DNA of 64,000 nucleotides from positions 2,976,001-3,040,000 of the forward strand of contig NZ_CP044129.1 of NCBI RefSeq assembly GCF_009617995.1, read 5' to 3'. The position numbers and the translations under genes are program-made. Positions within the stretch are counted from its first letter, which is position 1; each line of letters begins with the position of its first letter. Source of the stretch: Halomicrobium sp. LC1Hm. GTDB taxonomy: Archaea > Halobacteriota > Halobacteria > Halobacteriales > Haloarculaceae. The notes below the pieces were generated by a model that was not told the DNA's origin, ran no database searches, and saw only the letters and a program-made list of their open reading frames with translations. Below, in pieces: positions 15,986-25,214 of the stretch.

Positions 15986-18676
15986 TCAGATCTCCTCGTA
16001 GAGCTCGACGACGTCGTCGAAGTCGATCTGGCCGTTGTCGTTGAAGTCGTAGGCCGCCGGATTCAGCCGGACGGCGTCGGAGTCGATCGCCTCGAACAGC
16101 AAGACCACGTCGTCGTAGTCGACGCGCCCGTTGCCGTTGACGTCCTCGTAGCGCCCGTCGCTGTCGGGGTCTTCCGGGACAGCGCCGCCGCCGGCAGCGG
16201 GGGGGCCGGTGATGACGAGCCCGCGACGGGTCTCGACGCCGATCTCGACGCCCGCCTCGTCGTCGATCCCTTCGACGGACACCGCGAGGTCCGTCGTGCC
16301 GGGAGCACTGCCGGTGACTTCGACGCCGGCAAGCGTCACGTCGAGTGAGCCGGGCTGGATCGAGCGCTCGATGTCGCCGACGCGGATCGTCGCGCTCGAA
16401 CCGTCGTCGGCGATACTGACCTTCTGCAGGCCGATCGCGTCGGGGAACGTCACGTCGGAGATCGCCGCGACCTCGGGATCGGTGAGCGAGACGGTGAACT
16501 CCCCACCGGCGAAGCCACCCGGCGCGGCGTTCATCGTGAGATCGACGGTACCGGTCGCCTCCGGCGAGACGGCGACGGCCGAAGCGTCGAGGATCGCGTC
16601 GGGCTGGTAGACGTACAGCCCGTCGTTGGGGTACGAACGGGCGGGGCCGCCGAAGCCGTCCTCACAGCAGAGCACGCGCCCGTCGTCCATCACGTAGACG
16701 TTGTCGATGTTGCGCAAGGCGTCGTCGGCGTCGGCGGCCGGATCGGTGAAGTCGGGGCCGACGATCACCGGCTCCAGCGTCGAGACGTTGTAGTCGCGTT
16801 CGATCTGGCCACGGTAGACGACGCCGCCGTCGACGCGGTCCATCTGCACGTCGCCCTCGTCGTCCGCGAGGGCGTCGTTGAACTCCGAGATGCCGAAGTA
16901 GACGAAGTCGCCGGGGCCGGCGTCGTCCTGGCTGTCGACGCCTTCGGCCTTGTTGAACTCGATGGAGGCACCGATCTCCTTGGCGGCGGCGCGCGTTTCG
17001 AGGAAGGGCACGCGTCGGAGCGCCTCGTCGACGTTCTCCGGGCCGTTCTGTTCGTACTGGTCGGCCCACTCGACGATCTCGTCGTTCGTGATGTAGTTCT
17101 GGTTGCCGTCCTCGACGACCGCCTTGTCGGCCTCTTCGAGCGCGGTCGCCAGGTCGTCGGTCCAGTCGGTCTCGGCGTGGGCTTCGAGGTAATCCTCCTG
17201 GGTCACGTCGTCGTACTCGGCGATCCAGGACTCGATTTCGGCGTTGCTGGCGTGGCCGAGTGCCAGCCACTCGATCTCCAGAGAGGTGGCTGCCGGAGAG
17301 TTGCGCTCGCCGCCGTCGGCGACCGAGGCCGCGTCGTTGGTGATCTTCGGCGCGTACAGAGTTCCCTCGACGTCCATCGGGTCCTCGTAGCTCGGGATCG
17401 GTTCGTCGGCGACGAACTTGTAGATGCCCTTGCTGTCGCCGTCCGAGCAGCCATAGACCGTCCGCTCGTCGGGCAACACGTCGGGCGACTCCCAGGCCGC
17501 TCGCCCCATCACGTAGTACTTGATCGGCTCTGGGGTCTCAGCGGCCGGCTCGCGGAAGTCGACGTGGTAGCCGTAGCGGTAGGGGTTGGGGTACACGTCG
17601 CCGATCGGGTTCGTCGTGTTGTTCTCGTTGTCGCCGGTCTGGTCGACCTGCTCTGCGCCGAGGTAGTACGCGAGGAACTCGACGCCGTCCAGCGCCCAGT
17701 ACCCCTGGACGAACCACGAGTCGTCGCCGTAGTACTCGTCGATCGCGTCCTGGATACCCACCGGGTTCGGCCGATTCCAGAACTGACAGCTGGCGACGAG
17801 CCCCTTGCCGGTGCCGGCCGACTCGATGTCGCCGACCGTGTTGGTCAGCGAAACACGGGGGTGAGCGTAGTTCTCCTCCGAGGAGAGCATCGTGTTCCAC
17901 GGGCTGCGGTCGCCGTAGCAGTTGATCCGCGTCCCGCCGAGTTCGCGGAGCGGTTCCGTGTTCGCCAGGTTCGTGGCGTTCTCCAGGTCCGCTTCCCACT
18001 CGCCCTCGTCGGTCCGACTGACGGGCAGACGAGTGACGTTGCCCGGACTGTTCTCCCAGTTCGTGTAGAGATACCCCTCGGTTCCGTCGTCGTTCGTCGG
18101 GATGAACTGGTTGCAGTCGGGGTTGGTCGCGGCCGCGCCGTACTGGGTCCCCGCGAAGTTGTCCTGCGTGATCTCGGTGCCGTCGGGGGTCTGGACGACG
18201 CCGAACCGCTCGTCGCCGCCCTGGATCTCTTCCCGAGCGTGCGCCAGGAAGACGTACTCGCCCTCCGAAGAACGGATCCGTCCCTGTTCGTCGACCGTCG
18301 AGGGAACCGACAGCTCGGAGAAGTCGTCGTTGTCGCCGTCCAGTTCGAACGTGAAGCCACTGAAGTAGCCCACCCCGGCCCGGTCGAAGGGCGCTTCGTT
18401 TGCCTTCACGTCCGAGTTTTCGAAGTCGCCGCCACGGTCGCCCGTCGCGGGGTGTTGGTTGCTGTAGAGGAGACTGCCGTCCTGAAAGACGAACGGGCCA
18501 GTCACTTCCGCGCCGAAGGAGGTCGTCGAGAACCGCTTCAACGACCCGTTCACACCGGGCGCACCCGGCGTGTCCGATTCACCCACTTCGTCACCACTCG
18601 CGACACCCGCGACGCTCGCACCGAGCGCCGCTGCCACCGAACTCGCCATTAGATTCCGTCGATTGAGATCTACCAT
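15986..18676 (-). CDS. Tat-secreted PhoX-family (DUF839) protein with cohesin-like and dockerin domains
   Basis: 896 aa. A twin-arginine start (NRRNLMASSVAAALGASVAG) predicts export folded. Residues about 45-700 resemble the PhoX/DUF839 phosphatase propeller (LLYSNQHP, GEYVFLAHAREE, GIYKFVADEPIP, DDGRVLCCEDGFGG). A beta-sandwich like that of the downstream gene follows (about 715-830). The C-terminus is a type I dockerin: two calcium loops, DVNGNGRVDYDDVVLLFE and DFNDNGQIDFDDVVELYEE. PhoX enzymes are Ca/Fe-dependent extracellular phosphatases. Large insertions (NPIGDVYPNPYRYGYH, ITNDEIVEWADQYEQNG) make activity unsure. A TATA element lies at 18713-18720. Confidence 0.8.
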   Translation of the reverse strand: MVDLNRRNLMASSVAAALGASVAGVASGDEVGESDTPGAPGVNGSLKRFSTTSFGAEVTGPFVFQDGSLLYSNQHPATGDRGGDFENSDVKANEAPFDRAGVGYFSGFTFELDGDNDDFSELSVPSTVDEQGRIRSSEGEYVFLAHAREEIQGGDERFGVVQTPDGTEITQDNFAGTQYGAAATNPDCNQFIPTNDDGTEGYLYTNWENSPGNVTRLPVSRTDEGEWEADLENATNLANTEPLRELGGTRINCYGDRSPWNTMLSSEENYAHPRVSLTNTVGDIESAGTGKGLVASCQFWNRPNPVGIQDAIDEYYGDDSWFVQGYWALDGVEFLAYYLGAEQVDQTGDNENNTTNPIGDVYPNPYRYGYHVDFREPAAETPEPIKYYVMGRAAWESPDVLPDERTVYGCSDGDSKGIYKFVADEPIPSYEDPMDVEGTLYAPKITNDAASVADGGERNSPAATSLEIEWLALGHASNAEIESWIAEYDDVTQEDYLEAHAETDWTDDLATALEEADKAVVEDGNQNYITNDEIVEWADQYEQNGPENVDEALRRVPFLETRAAAKEIGASIEFNKAEGVDSQDDAGPGDFVYFGISEFNDALADDEGDVQMDRVDGGVVYRGQIERDYNVSTLEPVIVGPDFTDPAADADDALRNIDNVYVMDDGRVLCCEDGFGGPARSYPNDGLYVYQPDAILDASAVAVSPEATGTVDLTMNAAPGGFAGGEFTVSLTDPEVAAISDVTFPDAIGLQKVSIADDGSSATIRVGDIERSIQPGSLDVTLAGVEVTGSAPGTTDLAVSVEGIDDEAGVEIGVETRRGLVITGPPAAGGGAVPEDPDSDGRYEDVNGNGRVDYDDVVLLFEAIDSDAVRLNPAAYDFNDNGQIDFDDVVELYEEI

Positions 18677-18712
18677 CTGCGGGTGGATCCGGGGAACCGC
18701 TGGTAAAGCTCG

Positions 18713-18720
18713 TTTATATG
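18713..18720 (-). promoter_or_regulatory. TATA element of the phoX-cohesin unit
   Basis: CATATAAACG on the minus strand about 40 nt before the ATG at 18676. Further upstream TAGG-ATCG-CCTA (around 18760-18771) is a small inverted repeat in an AT-rich stretch that could bind a regulator. The 239-bp gap 18677-18915 otherwise shows no gene. Confidence 0.45.
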
Positions 18721-18915
18721 AGGGGTCCGTGCGTCGACGTACCGCTGTGACCGAAATTACTAGGCGATCCTAATCAAAACTATCTCGATACCTATTGAGA
18801 AATAATTTCACACAGCGCCGGGAAAATTCCGGGCTTTCGACAGAGTCCGAGGGTGGACCGCTCCGCCGTCGGCTGTGAGACGAGGGGTGTACAGGTACCG
18901 GGCCGGTTCAGAGCG

Positions 18916-19323
18916 TCACTGACGGTCGACGATGCCCTCGCGAATCTCACTGGCGCGCTTGCGGACCCGCGAGACGTAGCGTTCGGCCCGCTCGGGCTTG
19001 TGGCCGTAGAAGGAAGCGACCCACTGGGCGTCGACGCCCGGCATCGTCACGAAGTACGCCGCCAGCGTGTCCCGGCCGGCCTGGACGATCTCCGGCGGGA
19101 TACCCCGACCGCCGGTCCCGACCTCCGCGAAGCCGTTGACGTCGAAGTACACGTCGGCGTACAGCAGCGCGCTCTCCTCGTCCTCGAAGGTCTTCCCACA
19201 GTGATCCGGCGCTTCGAACCGATACTGTGACCCCTCCTCCGCGGGGAGTTCGACGACCGAAACGTCCAGCGGATACGACGCACAGACCCGTTCGCCCTCC
19301 TGTCGTTCCCGTGACTGAGACAT
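18916..19323 (-). CDS. Haloarchaeal protein of unknown function
   Basis: 135 aa, soluble. An N-terminal beta-rich half (SVVELPAEEGSQYRFEAPDH, with DHCGKTFEDEESALLYADVYF) and an Arg/Lys-containing helical C-terminus (GHKPERAERYVSRVRKRASEIREG). The segment GRGIPPEIVQAGRDTLAAYF looks conserved-protein-like but I cannot assign a family. It lies alone, divergent from the cupin gene. Confidence 0.6.
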   Translation of the reverse strand: MSQSRERQEGERVCASYPLDVSVVELPAEEGSQYRFEAPDHCGKTFEDEESALLYADVYFDVNGFAEVGTGGRGIPPEIVQAGRDTLAAYFVTMPGVDAQWVASFYGHKPERAERYVSRVRKRASEIREGIVDRQ

Positions 19324-19530
19324 ACACCGGTCGCTCGGAGGGGACCCACATCAACGTATGTAAGAGTCGTACGGAGCCGTCCCACGACCTTCTGTGAGAA
19401 CTATTTGCACGACCGAGCGGAGCCACCGCAAACGGATGCGTACCCGATCGCACTGCTGTCGTGCGGTCGGTGTGTGGATCGTCCGCCGCCGGGTCAAGGC
19501 CTTTGACGCTGGCAGTCGACGTACCGAGTG

Positions 19531-19851
19531 ATGTCCCACACGCTGGTCAACTACGAGGACGTGGAACCGCGCGCCGAGAGCATGCACTTTCTGCGAGACG
19601 CCCTCGGAACCGAGCAGTTGGGCGTGACGGTGCTGGACTGCGACCCCGGCTGGAGCGGGATGGAGCACGACCACGCCGACGAGGACCACGAGGAGGTGTA
19701 CTACCTCGCGGAGGGCGCGGCGACGGTCACCGTCGACGGCGAGGCCGTCGAGATGGACGCCGGCGACGCGCTCCGAGTCTCGCCCGACACGACCCGCAGT
19801 ATCCAGAACGGCGACACCGAGAGCACGTTCGTGCTCGTCGGCGCGCCCTGA
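19531..19851 (+). CDS. Cupin-domain protein
   Basis: 106 aa from ATG 19531. Single conserved beta-barrel with cupin motif 1 (HDHADEDHEEVYYLAEGAATVTVDG: metal ligands His, His and Glu) and motif 2 (DAGDALRVSPDTTRSIQNG, where the usual His is replaced). It may bind a metal and a small ligand or act as an isomerase or dioxygenase; no more can be said. A GTG three bases earlier is possible. Confidence 0.8.
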   Translation: MSHTLVNYEDVEPRAESMHFLRDALGTEQLGVTVLDCDPGWSGMEHDHADEDHEEVYYLAEGAATVTVDGEAVEMDAGDALRVSPDTTRSIQNGDTESTFVLVGAP

Positions 19852-20205
19852 GAGCTGTTGCTGTCGGGTTGTAGCGAACGAAGATCGGTCAAAGTGTGGT
19901 GCAGGTGAAAACGGACGTGGTAGGTGGAGCGAACGAGTGATCGACGACCGCAGCCGCGAGCCTCGCGGGTCACCAGGTTTCCTGTTCGTTGGTCCAGCGG
20001 TCACTCTCCGGTTGCTCTCTCATATCGTGGCGCACATACTACCGTAAAGCTCCTTCCTACACGAAAAAGGAGAATCGGTTTGGGATCTACAGCGTGTCAT
20101 AGAAGATGTTAATAATATTAGGGTGAGTGACATTCAATATAACGAGGGTAGTATCACTCAGTCGAATGGTGTTGAAGGTTATGAAACGAACGAAATAAAT
20201 AATAA
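19852..20205. other. 354-bp gap turning AT-rich
   Basis: No convincing gene. Up to about 20035 the composition is normal. From there GC falls sharply (stretches such as GTTAATAATATTAGGG at 20107 and AAATAAATAATAA before 20206). The AT-rich part probably contains the promoter of the membrane gene at 20206. No tRNA or known repeat was recognised. Confidence 0.5.
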
Positions 20206-20715
20206 ATGAAAATGAATGTGAATTGGAAGGCTATCGCGATAGATCCGAGAAGATCGCTCGTCCCAGCAATCATCGTCCTCCTTACCGGCGGTTTTCTATC
20301 GTTCGCCACACACACGAATACCATCTCTATTCCGAGCTCATTACGAATACTAAATATAACCTCCACTATGGTATTCCCGGTCATCATCGGCACTCTCTCC
20401 TACACTTATTTCCGAACCGAGGTGTCGCTGTGGGAGATCCCAGTAGTATTCTTCTGGGGTTTGATTAGTAGCATGATTATTTTGTTTGTTTTGTTCTTGG
20501 CGACACTCGATTCAGCGGTGTCCTCGACCGCGTCGCCTGGCAGTGTCGGTGTCTCCCGGGGGCTCTGGTATCTCAAACTTTTCGCAGTTGATTCCGCTAC
20601 GTACTCGCTATTATATGGATTCGCGGCAACGCGTCATCGTATCCTCCGCGCCCTATTGGTTCTTTTCACGCCAATTTTATACGGTACCATATATGTCGCT
20701 CTCTTAGTTGTGTAA
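20206..20715 (+). CDS. AT-rich orphan membrane protein
   Basis: 169 aa with four or five hydrophobic helices (about residues 17-35, 50-68, 78-98, 122-140 and 150-168). GC is well below that of neighbours and codons ending in A or T are frequent (ATA, TTA, AAT), unlike the rest of the window, suggesting recent acquisition. The first ATG at 20206 is followed by a second at 20212. No family recognised; an insertion remnant or a small defence or stress membrane protein cannot be told apart. Confidence 0.55.
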   Translation: MKMNVNWKAIAIDPRRSLVPAIIVLLTGGFLSFATHTNTISIPSSLRILNITSTMVFPVIIGTLSYTYFRTEVSLWEIPVVFFWGLISSMIILFVLFLATLDSAVSSTASPGSVGVSRGLWYLKLFAVDSATYSLLYGFAATRHRILRALLVLFTPILYGTIYVALLVV

Positions 20716-20951
20716 TACTCTTTCTACCGCGAGCAGTCGTCTGACAGTACTTGCAGTAACAAGCATCCCATAGCGCGGCAGATGCCTGTGTTCTCGTCGG
20801 CGCTGTCTGCACTCTGTCGGCTGGACGGACGTTCGAGTCGAAACGATGGCGCAACCGCTATTCGATCGAAGACGGAGAGAAACCGCGTTTTGCGGACGAT
20901 CCAGGCGTCAGATTACGGCGTTTGGGGTGGTGTGTTGTTCTAGACCGAACT

Positions 20952-22643
20952 TCACATCATGCCGCCCATGCCGCCGCCCATGCCGCCCATGCCGCCGCCC
21001 ATTCCGCCGGGCGCGCCGCCGGGGCCGCCGGGTGCGTCGTCCTCGTCGTCGTCGCTGCCGCCGCCCTTGAGGTCGCCGGCAGCGATCACGTCGTCGATGC
21101 GCAGGATCATCACGGCCGCCTCGGTGGCGGACTCGATGGCCTGGGTCTTGACGCGGAGAGGCTCGACGACGCCGTCCTCGGTCATGTCGACGACTTCGCC
21201 AGTGTAGGCGTCGAGACCGGACGTGGTCGCGCCGCCGTCGTGCTTGCTGCGCAGGTCGACCAGCGAGTCGATCGGGTCGAGACCGGCGTTCTCCGCGAGC
21301 GTGCGCGGGACGACGTCGATGGCGTCGGCGAAGGCCTCGACGGCCAGCTGCTCGCGGCCACCGACGGAGTCGGCGTGGTCACGCAGACCGAGTGCGAGCT
21401 GTGTCTCGGGGGCACCGCCGCCGGGCAGGACCTTGCCGTCCTCCAGCGTGGCGGCGACGACGCCGAGCGAGTCCTCGATGGCGCGCTCGACCTCGTCGGC
21501 GACGTGTTCGGTGCCACCGCGGAGGATCATCGTGACGGACTTGGCCTCGTCGACGTCCTCGACGAAGATGCGCTCGTCGCCGGCTACGTCCTTCTGGGCG
21601 ACCGAGCCCGCGAAGCCGAGGTCGTCCTCGGTCACGTCGGCGATGTTCGAGACGATGCGAGCGCCGGTCGAGCGCGAGAGCGCCTTGATCGTGGACTTCT
21701 TCGCACGGCGGACGGCGAGGATGCCCTCCTGTGCGAGGTAGTGCTGGGCCATGTCGTCGATGCCCTTCTGGGCGACGACGACGTCGGCACCGGCCGCTTT
21801 GAGATCGTCGACCATCTCCTTGAGCTGTTCCTCTTCCTGGTCGAGGAACTGCTGGAGCTGGTCCGGGTCGGTGACGTTGACTTCGGTGTCGAGTTCGGTC
21901 TCGGGGACCTCGATCGCGGTGTCGAGCAGCGCGATGTCGGCGTCCTCGACGGCGTAGGGCATGTTGTCGTGGACGCGCTCCTTGTCGATGATGACGCCCT
22001 CGACGAGCTCGGACTCGTCGGTGGAGCCACCGACGACGACCTCGAGCTGGATGTTGTCGGTGTCGACCTCGCCGTCGTCTGCGACGGACTGTGCGGCGCG
22101 AACGACGAGATCGGCGAGGACGTCCTTGGAGGACTCTGCGCCCTTGCCGGTCATCGCCGTCGCGGCGACCTTCTCGAGCATCTCGGTGTCCTCGGGGCCG
22201 ACCTCGATGGCCTGCTCTTCGAGGATCTCCTTTGCCTTCTCGGCGGCCTGGCGGTACCCCTGTGCCAGGATGGAGGCGTGGATGTCCTGGTCGATGAGGT
22301 CCTCGGCTTCCGAGAGGAGTTCACCGGAGATGACGACCGCGGTCGTCGTGCCGTCGCCGACCTCGTCTTCCTGGGTCTGGGCGACTTCGACGATCATGTT
22401 GGCCGCGGGGTGCTCGATGTCCATCTCGTCGAGGATGGTGACACCGTCGTTGGTGACGACGACGCCGCCGGAGTCGTCGACGAGCATCTTGTCCATGCCC
22501 TTCGGGCCGAGTGTCGTCCGTACGGCCTCCGCGACGGCCTGTGCGGCCGTGATGTTCATCGACTGTGCGTCCTTTCCGGAGGTTCGCTGGGAGTCCTCTC
22601 CCAGCACGATCATGGGCTGACCCTGCATCTGGCGCTGACTCAT
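20952..22643 (-). CDS. thsA: Thermosome (group II chaperonin) subunit
   Basis: 563 aa. Typical segments: [25 protein letters not shown] (residues about 41-65), [11 protein letters not shown] (ATP hydrolysis site), [21 protein letters not shown] and [10 protein letters not shown]. The C-terminus is a GGM repeat ([13 protein letters not shown], ending MM), shared by haloarchaeal subunits and lining the cavity. Folds proteins in an ATP-driven double ring. Last gene after the eIF1A-Rio1-KH group but with its own promoter (TATA 22668-22677). Which paralogue (1, 2 or 3) is not decided. Confidence 0.95.
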   Translation of the reverse strand: MSQRQMQGQPMIVLGEDSQRTSGKDAQSMNITAAQAVAEAVRTTLGPKGMDKMLVDDSGGVVVTNDGVTILDEMDIEHPAANMIVEVAQTQEDEVGDGTTTAVVISGELLSEAEDLIDQDIHASILAQGYRQAAEKAKEILEEQAIEVGPEDTEMLEKVAATAMTGKGAESSKDVLADLVVRAAQSVADDGEVDTDNIQLEVVVGGSTDESELVEGVIIDKERVHDNMPYAVEDADIALLDTAIEVPETELDTEVNVTDPDQLQQFLDQEEEQLKEMVDDLKAAGADVVVAQKGIDDMAQHYLAQEGILAVRRAKKSTIKALSRSTGARIVSNIADVTEDDLGFAGSVAQKDVAGDERIFVEDVDEAKSVTMILRGGTEHVADEVERAIEDSLGVVAATLEDGKVLPGGGAPETQLALGLRDHADSVGGREQLAVEAFADAIDVVPRTLAENAGLDPIDSLVDLRSKHDGGATTSGLDAYTGEVVDMTEDGVVEPLRVKTQAIESATEAAVMILRIDDVIAAGDLKGGGSDDDEDDAPGGPGGAPGGMGGGMGGMGGGMGGMM

Positions 22644-22667
22644 ACGTCCGATTGATTGAATGTGCTT

Positions 22668-22677
22668 CTATATAAAG
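22668..22677 (-). promoter_or_regulatory. TATA box of the thermosome gene
   Basis: TCTTTATATAG on the minus strand, centred 29 nt before the ATG at 22643. Transcription would start within a few bases of the start codon, so the mRNA is nearly leaderless. Confidence 0.7.
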
Positions 22678-22719
22678 ATTGTGGACCCGGAAGCCAGACC
22701 GCCGGAGAGACAGCCCAGC

Positions 22720-22759
22720 CCGTATTTGACAAGAGTTGTCACAGTGGTTTTAAATACGG
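22720..22759. promoter_or_regulatory. Nested inverted repeats upstream of the thermosome promoter
   Basis: TGACAA-GAG-TTGTCA (22727-22741) is a perfect hairpin or operator. It lies within the outer pair CCGTATTT (22720-22727) and AAATACGG (22752-22759). The structure sits about 80-115 nt before the thermosome ATG and 80 nt after the KH gene stop. It could be a heat-shock operator or a transcript-end structure. Confidence 0.5.
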
Positions 22760-22838
22760 TATCGCGAGCGGCCACGAGCACGCCTCGTGGCGGCGCTGTG
22801 GCTGGGCACGGTCGAGAGCCGGGAGAAACGGCGCGGGG

Positions 22839-23387
22839 TCAGCCGTGGAACTGGTGGTAGTTCAGTCCCTTCTGTTTCATCTCGTTGTGCTTGCGTTCGA
22901 GGAACGAGTAGACCGAGCCGTGTGGTGCGCCTTCGAGCAGCATCTCGGCGGCCTCACGGACGGCGTCGACCTGTTCCGGGCCACCGATGATCCCCAGCGT
23001 CGAGCCGTAGATCACCACAGACGCGCCGGTGAGTTCCTCCATGAGCTCCCGAGTCCGACCGCCCTCGCCGATGAGGCGTCCCTTCTGTCGGGTGAAGTCG
23101 TTCTGGTTGCGGGAGGCGGCGTCGATGTCGACCACGTCGAACATCATCATCTCGTCGTCGAGCAGGGCGAGCGCGTCCTCGGGGTTGAAGCCGCGACCGA
23201 TCGCCTTCACGATGTCGGGACCTTTCAGTCCCGTGATCGGGTCGCCGACGGACTCGACTTCCACCGAGCCGGATTCGGAGTCGATATCGAGGCGAACTTC
23301 GGCTCGGTCCTCGATCTCGCGCATGGTCTCACCCCCTTCGCCGATGAGTGCGCCGATGCGGTCCTGCGGAATCTTCACGTGTTGCAT
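22839..23387 (-). CDS. KH-domain RNA-binding protein (Pno1/Dim2-like)
   Basis: 182 aa with two KH modules. The first has GALIGEGGETMREIEDR (GxxG loop, residues about 12-28). The second has KGRLIGEGGRTRELMEELTGASVVIYG. The C-terminus has GSVYSFLERKHNEMKQKGLNY. This is the archaeal homologue of Pno1/Dim2, which acts with the Rio1 kinase and Nob1-like PIN proteins in small-subunit maturation. It follows rio1 by 55 bp. The archaeal eIF1A-rio1-KH order is conserved (family knowledge). Confidence 0.88.
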   Translation of the reverse strand: MQHVKIPQDRIGALIGEGGETMREIEDRAEVRLDIDSESGSVEVESVGDPITGLKGPDIVKAIGRGFNPEDALALLDDEMMMFDVVDIDAASRNQNDFTRQKGRLIGEGGRTRELMEELTGASVVIYGSTLGIIGGPEQVDAVREAAEMLLEGAPHGSVYSFLERKHNEMKQKGLNYHQFHG

Positions 23388-23442
23388 AATATGTTGCGAG
23401 CTACTGTATCCGGACAGTTAAGCGTTCGTCTGTGGCCGTCAG

Positions 23443-24363
23443 CTACCCGTCGGCCGCCTCGTCGGCCCGCGTGACCGTGGCGAGCAGGTCCTCGGCGGTC
23501 ACGTCCACGCCCTGTCGTGCGAAGAAGTTCGCGACGTTCTCACAGTCCCGTTCGAGGTAGTCTCGCGCGTTGCCGTGGTGGACCGTTACCGCCTGACCCA
23601 GATCGATGACGACGAGCTGGCCCTCGTGGAACACGATGTTGTACTCCGAGAGGTCGCCGTGGACGAGCCCCGCGTCGTAGAGGCGGCGCATGTACTCCCT
23701 GACGACCTCGAAGGCCGTCTCCGGGTTCTCGATGTGGACCTCGTTGAGCCGCTTGGCACGGCCGTCCTCGGTCGCGATGTACTCCATCACCAGTACGTTG
23801 CGCTGGACGGCGATCGGTTCGGGCACGCGGACGCCGGCCTTGCGTGCCCGCTGGAGGTTCGCGAACTCCTTGCGGACCCACGCGGTGACGACCTTCTTCT
23901 TGTCCGAGCCGATCCCCTCGAAGCGCGGGTCGCCGTCGAGATACCCCCGCATGTCGCGGAAGTCCGAGGCGTTGATCCGGTAGATCTTGACCGCGACCTC
24001 CTCGTCCCGTGGTGCCCCGTCGCCGCCCGACTGTCCCGAGGCGCTGCGCGCCTCGCTGTCGCCGGCCAGTGCGGTGTAGACGTTCGCCTCCTTCCCCGTC
24101 GAGATGGGGCCGCCGAAGGCGTCGATGTGTCCGTCCTGGACCAGTTTGTACAGCGCGCCGTAGGTGGCGTCGTCGAACACCGACGCCGTCACTTTGAACT
24201 GCTCGGTGTTCTTGATCCGCTTGCGAAACTCGCTGAACTCGCGGTCGCGCGTCCGCGCGATCTCGTCTGCCTCGGTGTCAGAAACGTCGATCGACTCCCA
24301 CTCGTCACCGACGCCGTCGGCCTCCTCGGTGTCGACGAGCCCGAAGTCGCCGTCGTCGCTCAT
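23443..24363 (-). CDS. rio1: RIO1-family serine protein kinase
   Basis: 306 aa. The ATP loop is GPISTGKEANVYTAL (about residue 83). The catalytic loop is HGDLSEYNIVFHEG, and the metal-binding IDLGQAV replaces DFG, as in RIO kinases. Acts in 40S/30S ribosome maturation. The loop after strand 2 carries an insertion (GDSEARSASGQSGGDGAPRDEE) encoded across a perfect palindrome (24037-24055). Located between eIF1A (46 bp upstream) and the KH protein. Confidence 0.92.
   Translation of the reverse strand: MSDDGDFGLVDTEEADGVGDEWESIDVSDTEADEIARTRDREFSEFRKRIKNTEQFKVTASVFDDATYGALYKLVQDGHIDAFGGPISTGKEANVYTALAGDSEARSASGQSGGDGAPRDEEVAVKIYRINASDFRDMRGYLDGDPRFEGIGSDKKKVVTAWVRKEFANLQRARKAGVRVPEPIAVQRNVLVMEYIATEDGRAKRLNEVHIENPETAFEVVREYMRRLYDAGLVHGDLSEYNIVFHEGQLVVIDLGQAVTVHHGNARDYLERDCENVANFFARQGVDVTAEDLLATVTRADEAADG
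24037..24055. repeat. In-frame palindrome inside rio1
   Basis: CGAGGCGC, loop TGC, GCGCCTCG: the same 8-bp arms as the palindrome in purA (12970-12988). It encodes SEARSAS in a surface loop between beta strands of the kinase N-lobe. Confidence 0.7.
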
Positions 24364-24408
24364 CGGTCGCCCCCGAACGGTGGCGGCGTCATGTGTGCGT
24401 GGCCATCG

Positions 24409-24696
24409 TTACTCCTGGATGTGCCCCTCTTCTTTGAGCTGGTCGGCCTCCTGCTTGTCGTAGCGCCAGGTGATGTCGGCCTTCTCGTCTTGCCAGTCCC
24501 ACGGTTCGACGAGGACAACGTCGTCTTCCCGGATCCAGATGCGCTTTTGCATCTTCCCGGGGATGCGCGCGGTGCGTTCGACGCCGTCCATACAGCGTAC
24601 TTTCACGCGGTTGGCTCCGAGCATGTTCGTGACGATGGCGAACACCTCGTCGTCTTCGGGCATCCGGAGGTTCTTGCGGCCTTCGTTGTCGCTCAT
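24409..24696 (-). CDS. eif1A: Translation initiation factor eIF1A
   Basis: 95 aa from ATG 24696 ([13 protein letters not shown]); the frame is open further upstream but that part is not homologous. S1-type OB fold: [52 protein letters not shown], and [16 protein letters not shown]. Binds the A site of the small subunit during initiation. First gene of the eIF1A-rio1-KH unit. A TTTAAGG-like element near 24721 is the likely TATA box. Confidence 0.95.
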   Translation of the reverse strand: MSDNEGRKNLRMPEDDEVFAIVTNMLGANRVKVRCMDGVERTARIPGKMQKRIWIREDDVVLVEPWDWQDEKADITWRYDKQEADQLKEEGHIQE

Positions 24697-24771
24697 ACGC
24701 CACCTTTTGATGGCGAACGGTTTAAGGCTTGTACGGTTTTGACCGAATCGACCGGTCCAGCGAGTGGCAAC

Positions 24772-24790
24772 GCCCAAGTTCCCCTTGGGC
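24772..24790. repeat. Perfect hairpin before the SCP2-like gene
   Basis: GCCCAAG, 5-nt loop, CTTGGGC: a perfect 7-bp stem that ends 13 nt before the ATG at 24804, between divergently transcribed eif1A and the SCP2-like gene. It could be part of a leader or a regulator site. Confidence 0.45.
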
Positions 24791-24803
24791 CTACGACCGG
24801 GCG

Positions 24804-25214
24804 ATGAGTACGACGCTGCCCGAGGACGCCGACGAGTGGGTCACCGAGTGGCACGGTGCGCTGGCCGACCGGCCGGCCTTCGCCGAGGCGGCCGCCGACT
24901 TCGCCGCGACCTTCCGCTTCGAGATCACGCCGGACGAGGCGTACGACGGCGATCCGATCGTCGTCCGACTGGTCGTCGACGACGGGGCGTGTCCCGTCGC
25001 GGAACTCGCGACGGAGTTCGACTACGACTTCGCGCTCCGCGGTCCCTACGAGGCCTGGAAAGCGATGTTGCGGGGCGAACTCGACGCGGCCGAGGCCGTC
25101 ATGGACGGCCCCTTCACCGTCGAGGGGAACACGATCGAGTTGCTCCAGCGTCAGGCGGCCGTCGCAGCGCTGGTCCAGGCGGCCCGAGACGTGGAGACGA
25201 CCTTCGCGTACTGA
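24804..25214 (+). CDS. SCP2 sterol-transfer-like domain protein
   Basis: 136 aa from ATG 24804 ([12 protein letters not shown]). Fold features of SCP2: [48 protein letters not shown], then [21 protein letters not shown]. The family binds hydrophobic ligands; the ligand here is unknown. The last codons FAY are followed by the TGA at 25212-25214, which is also the first three bases of an 84-bp structured repeat. Confidence 0.75.
   Translation: MSTTLPEDADEWVTEWHGALADRPAFAEAAADFAATFRFEITPDEAYDGDPIVVRLVVDDGACPVAELATEFDYDFALRGPYEAWKAMLRGELDAAEAVMDGPFTVEGNTIELLQRQAAVAALVQAARDVETTFAY

Noticed and set aside
20922-22655. 577-aa plus-strand frame opposite the thermosome
   Set aside because: Shadow of the chaperonin; Val/Asp/Gly-rich without motifs and overlapping the thermosome promoter.
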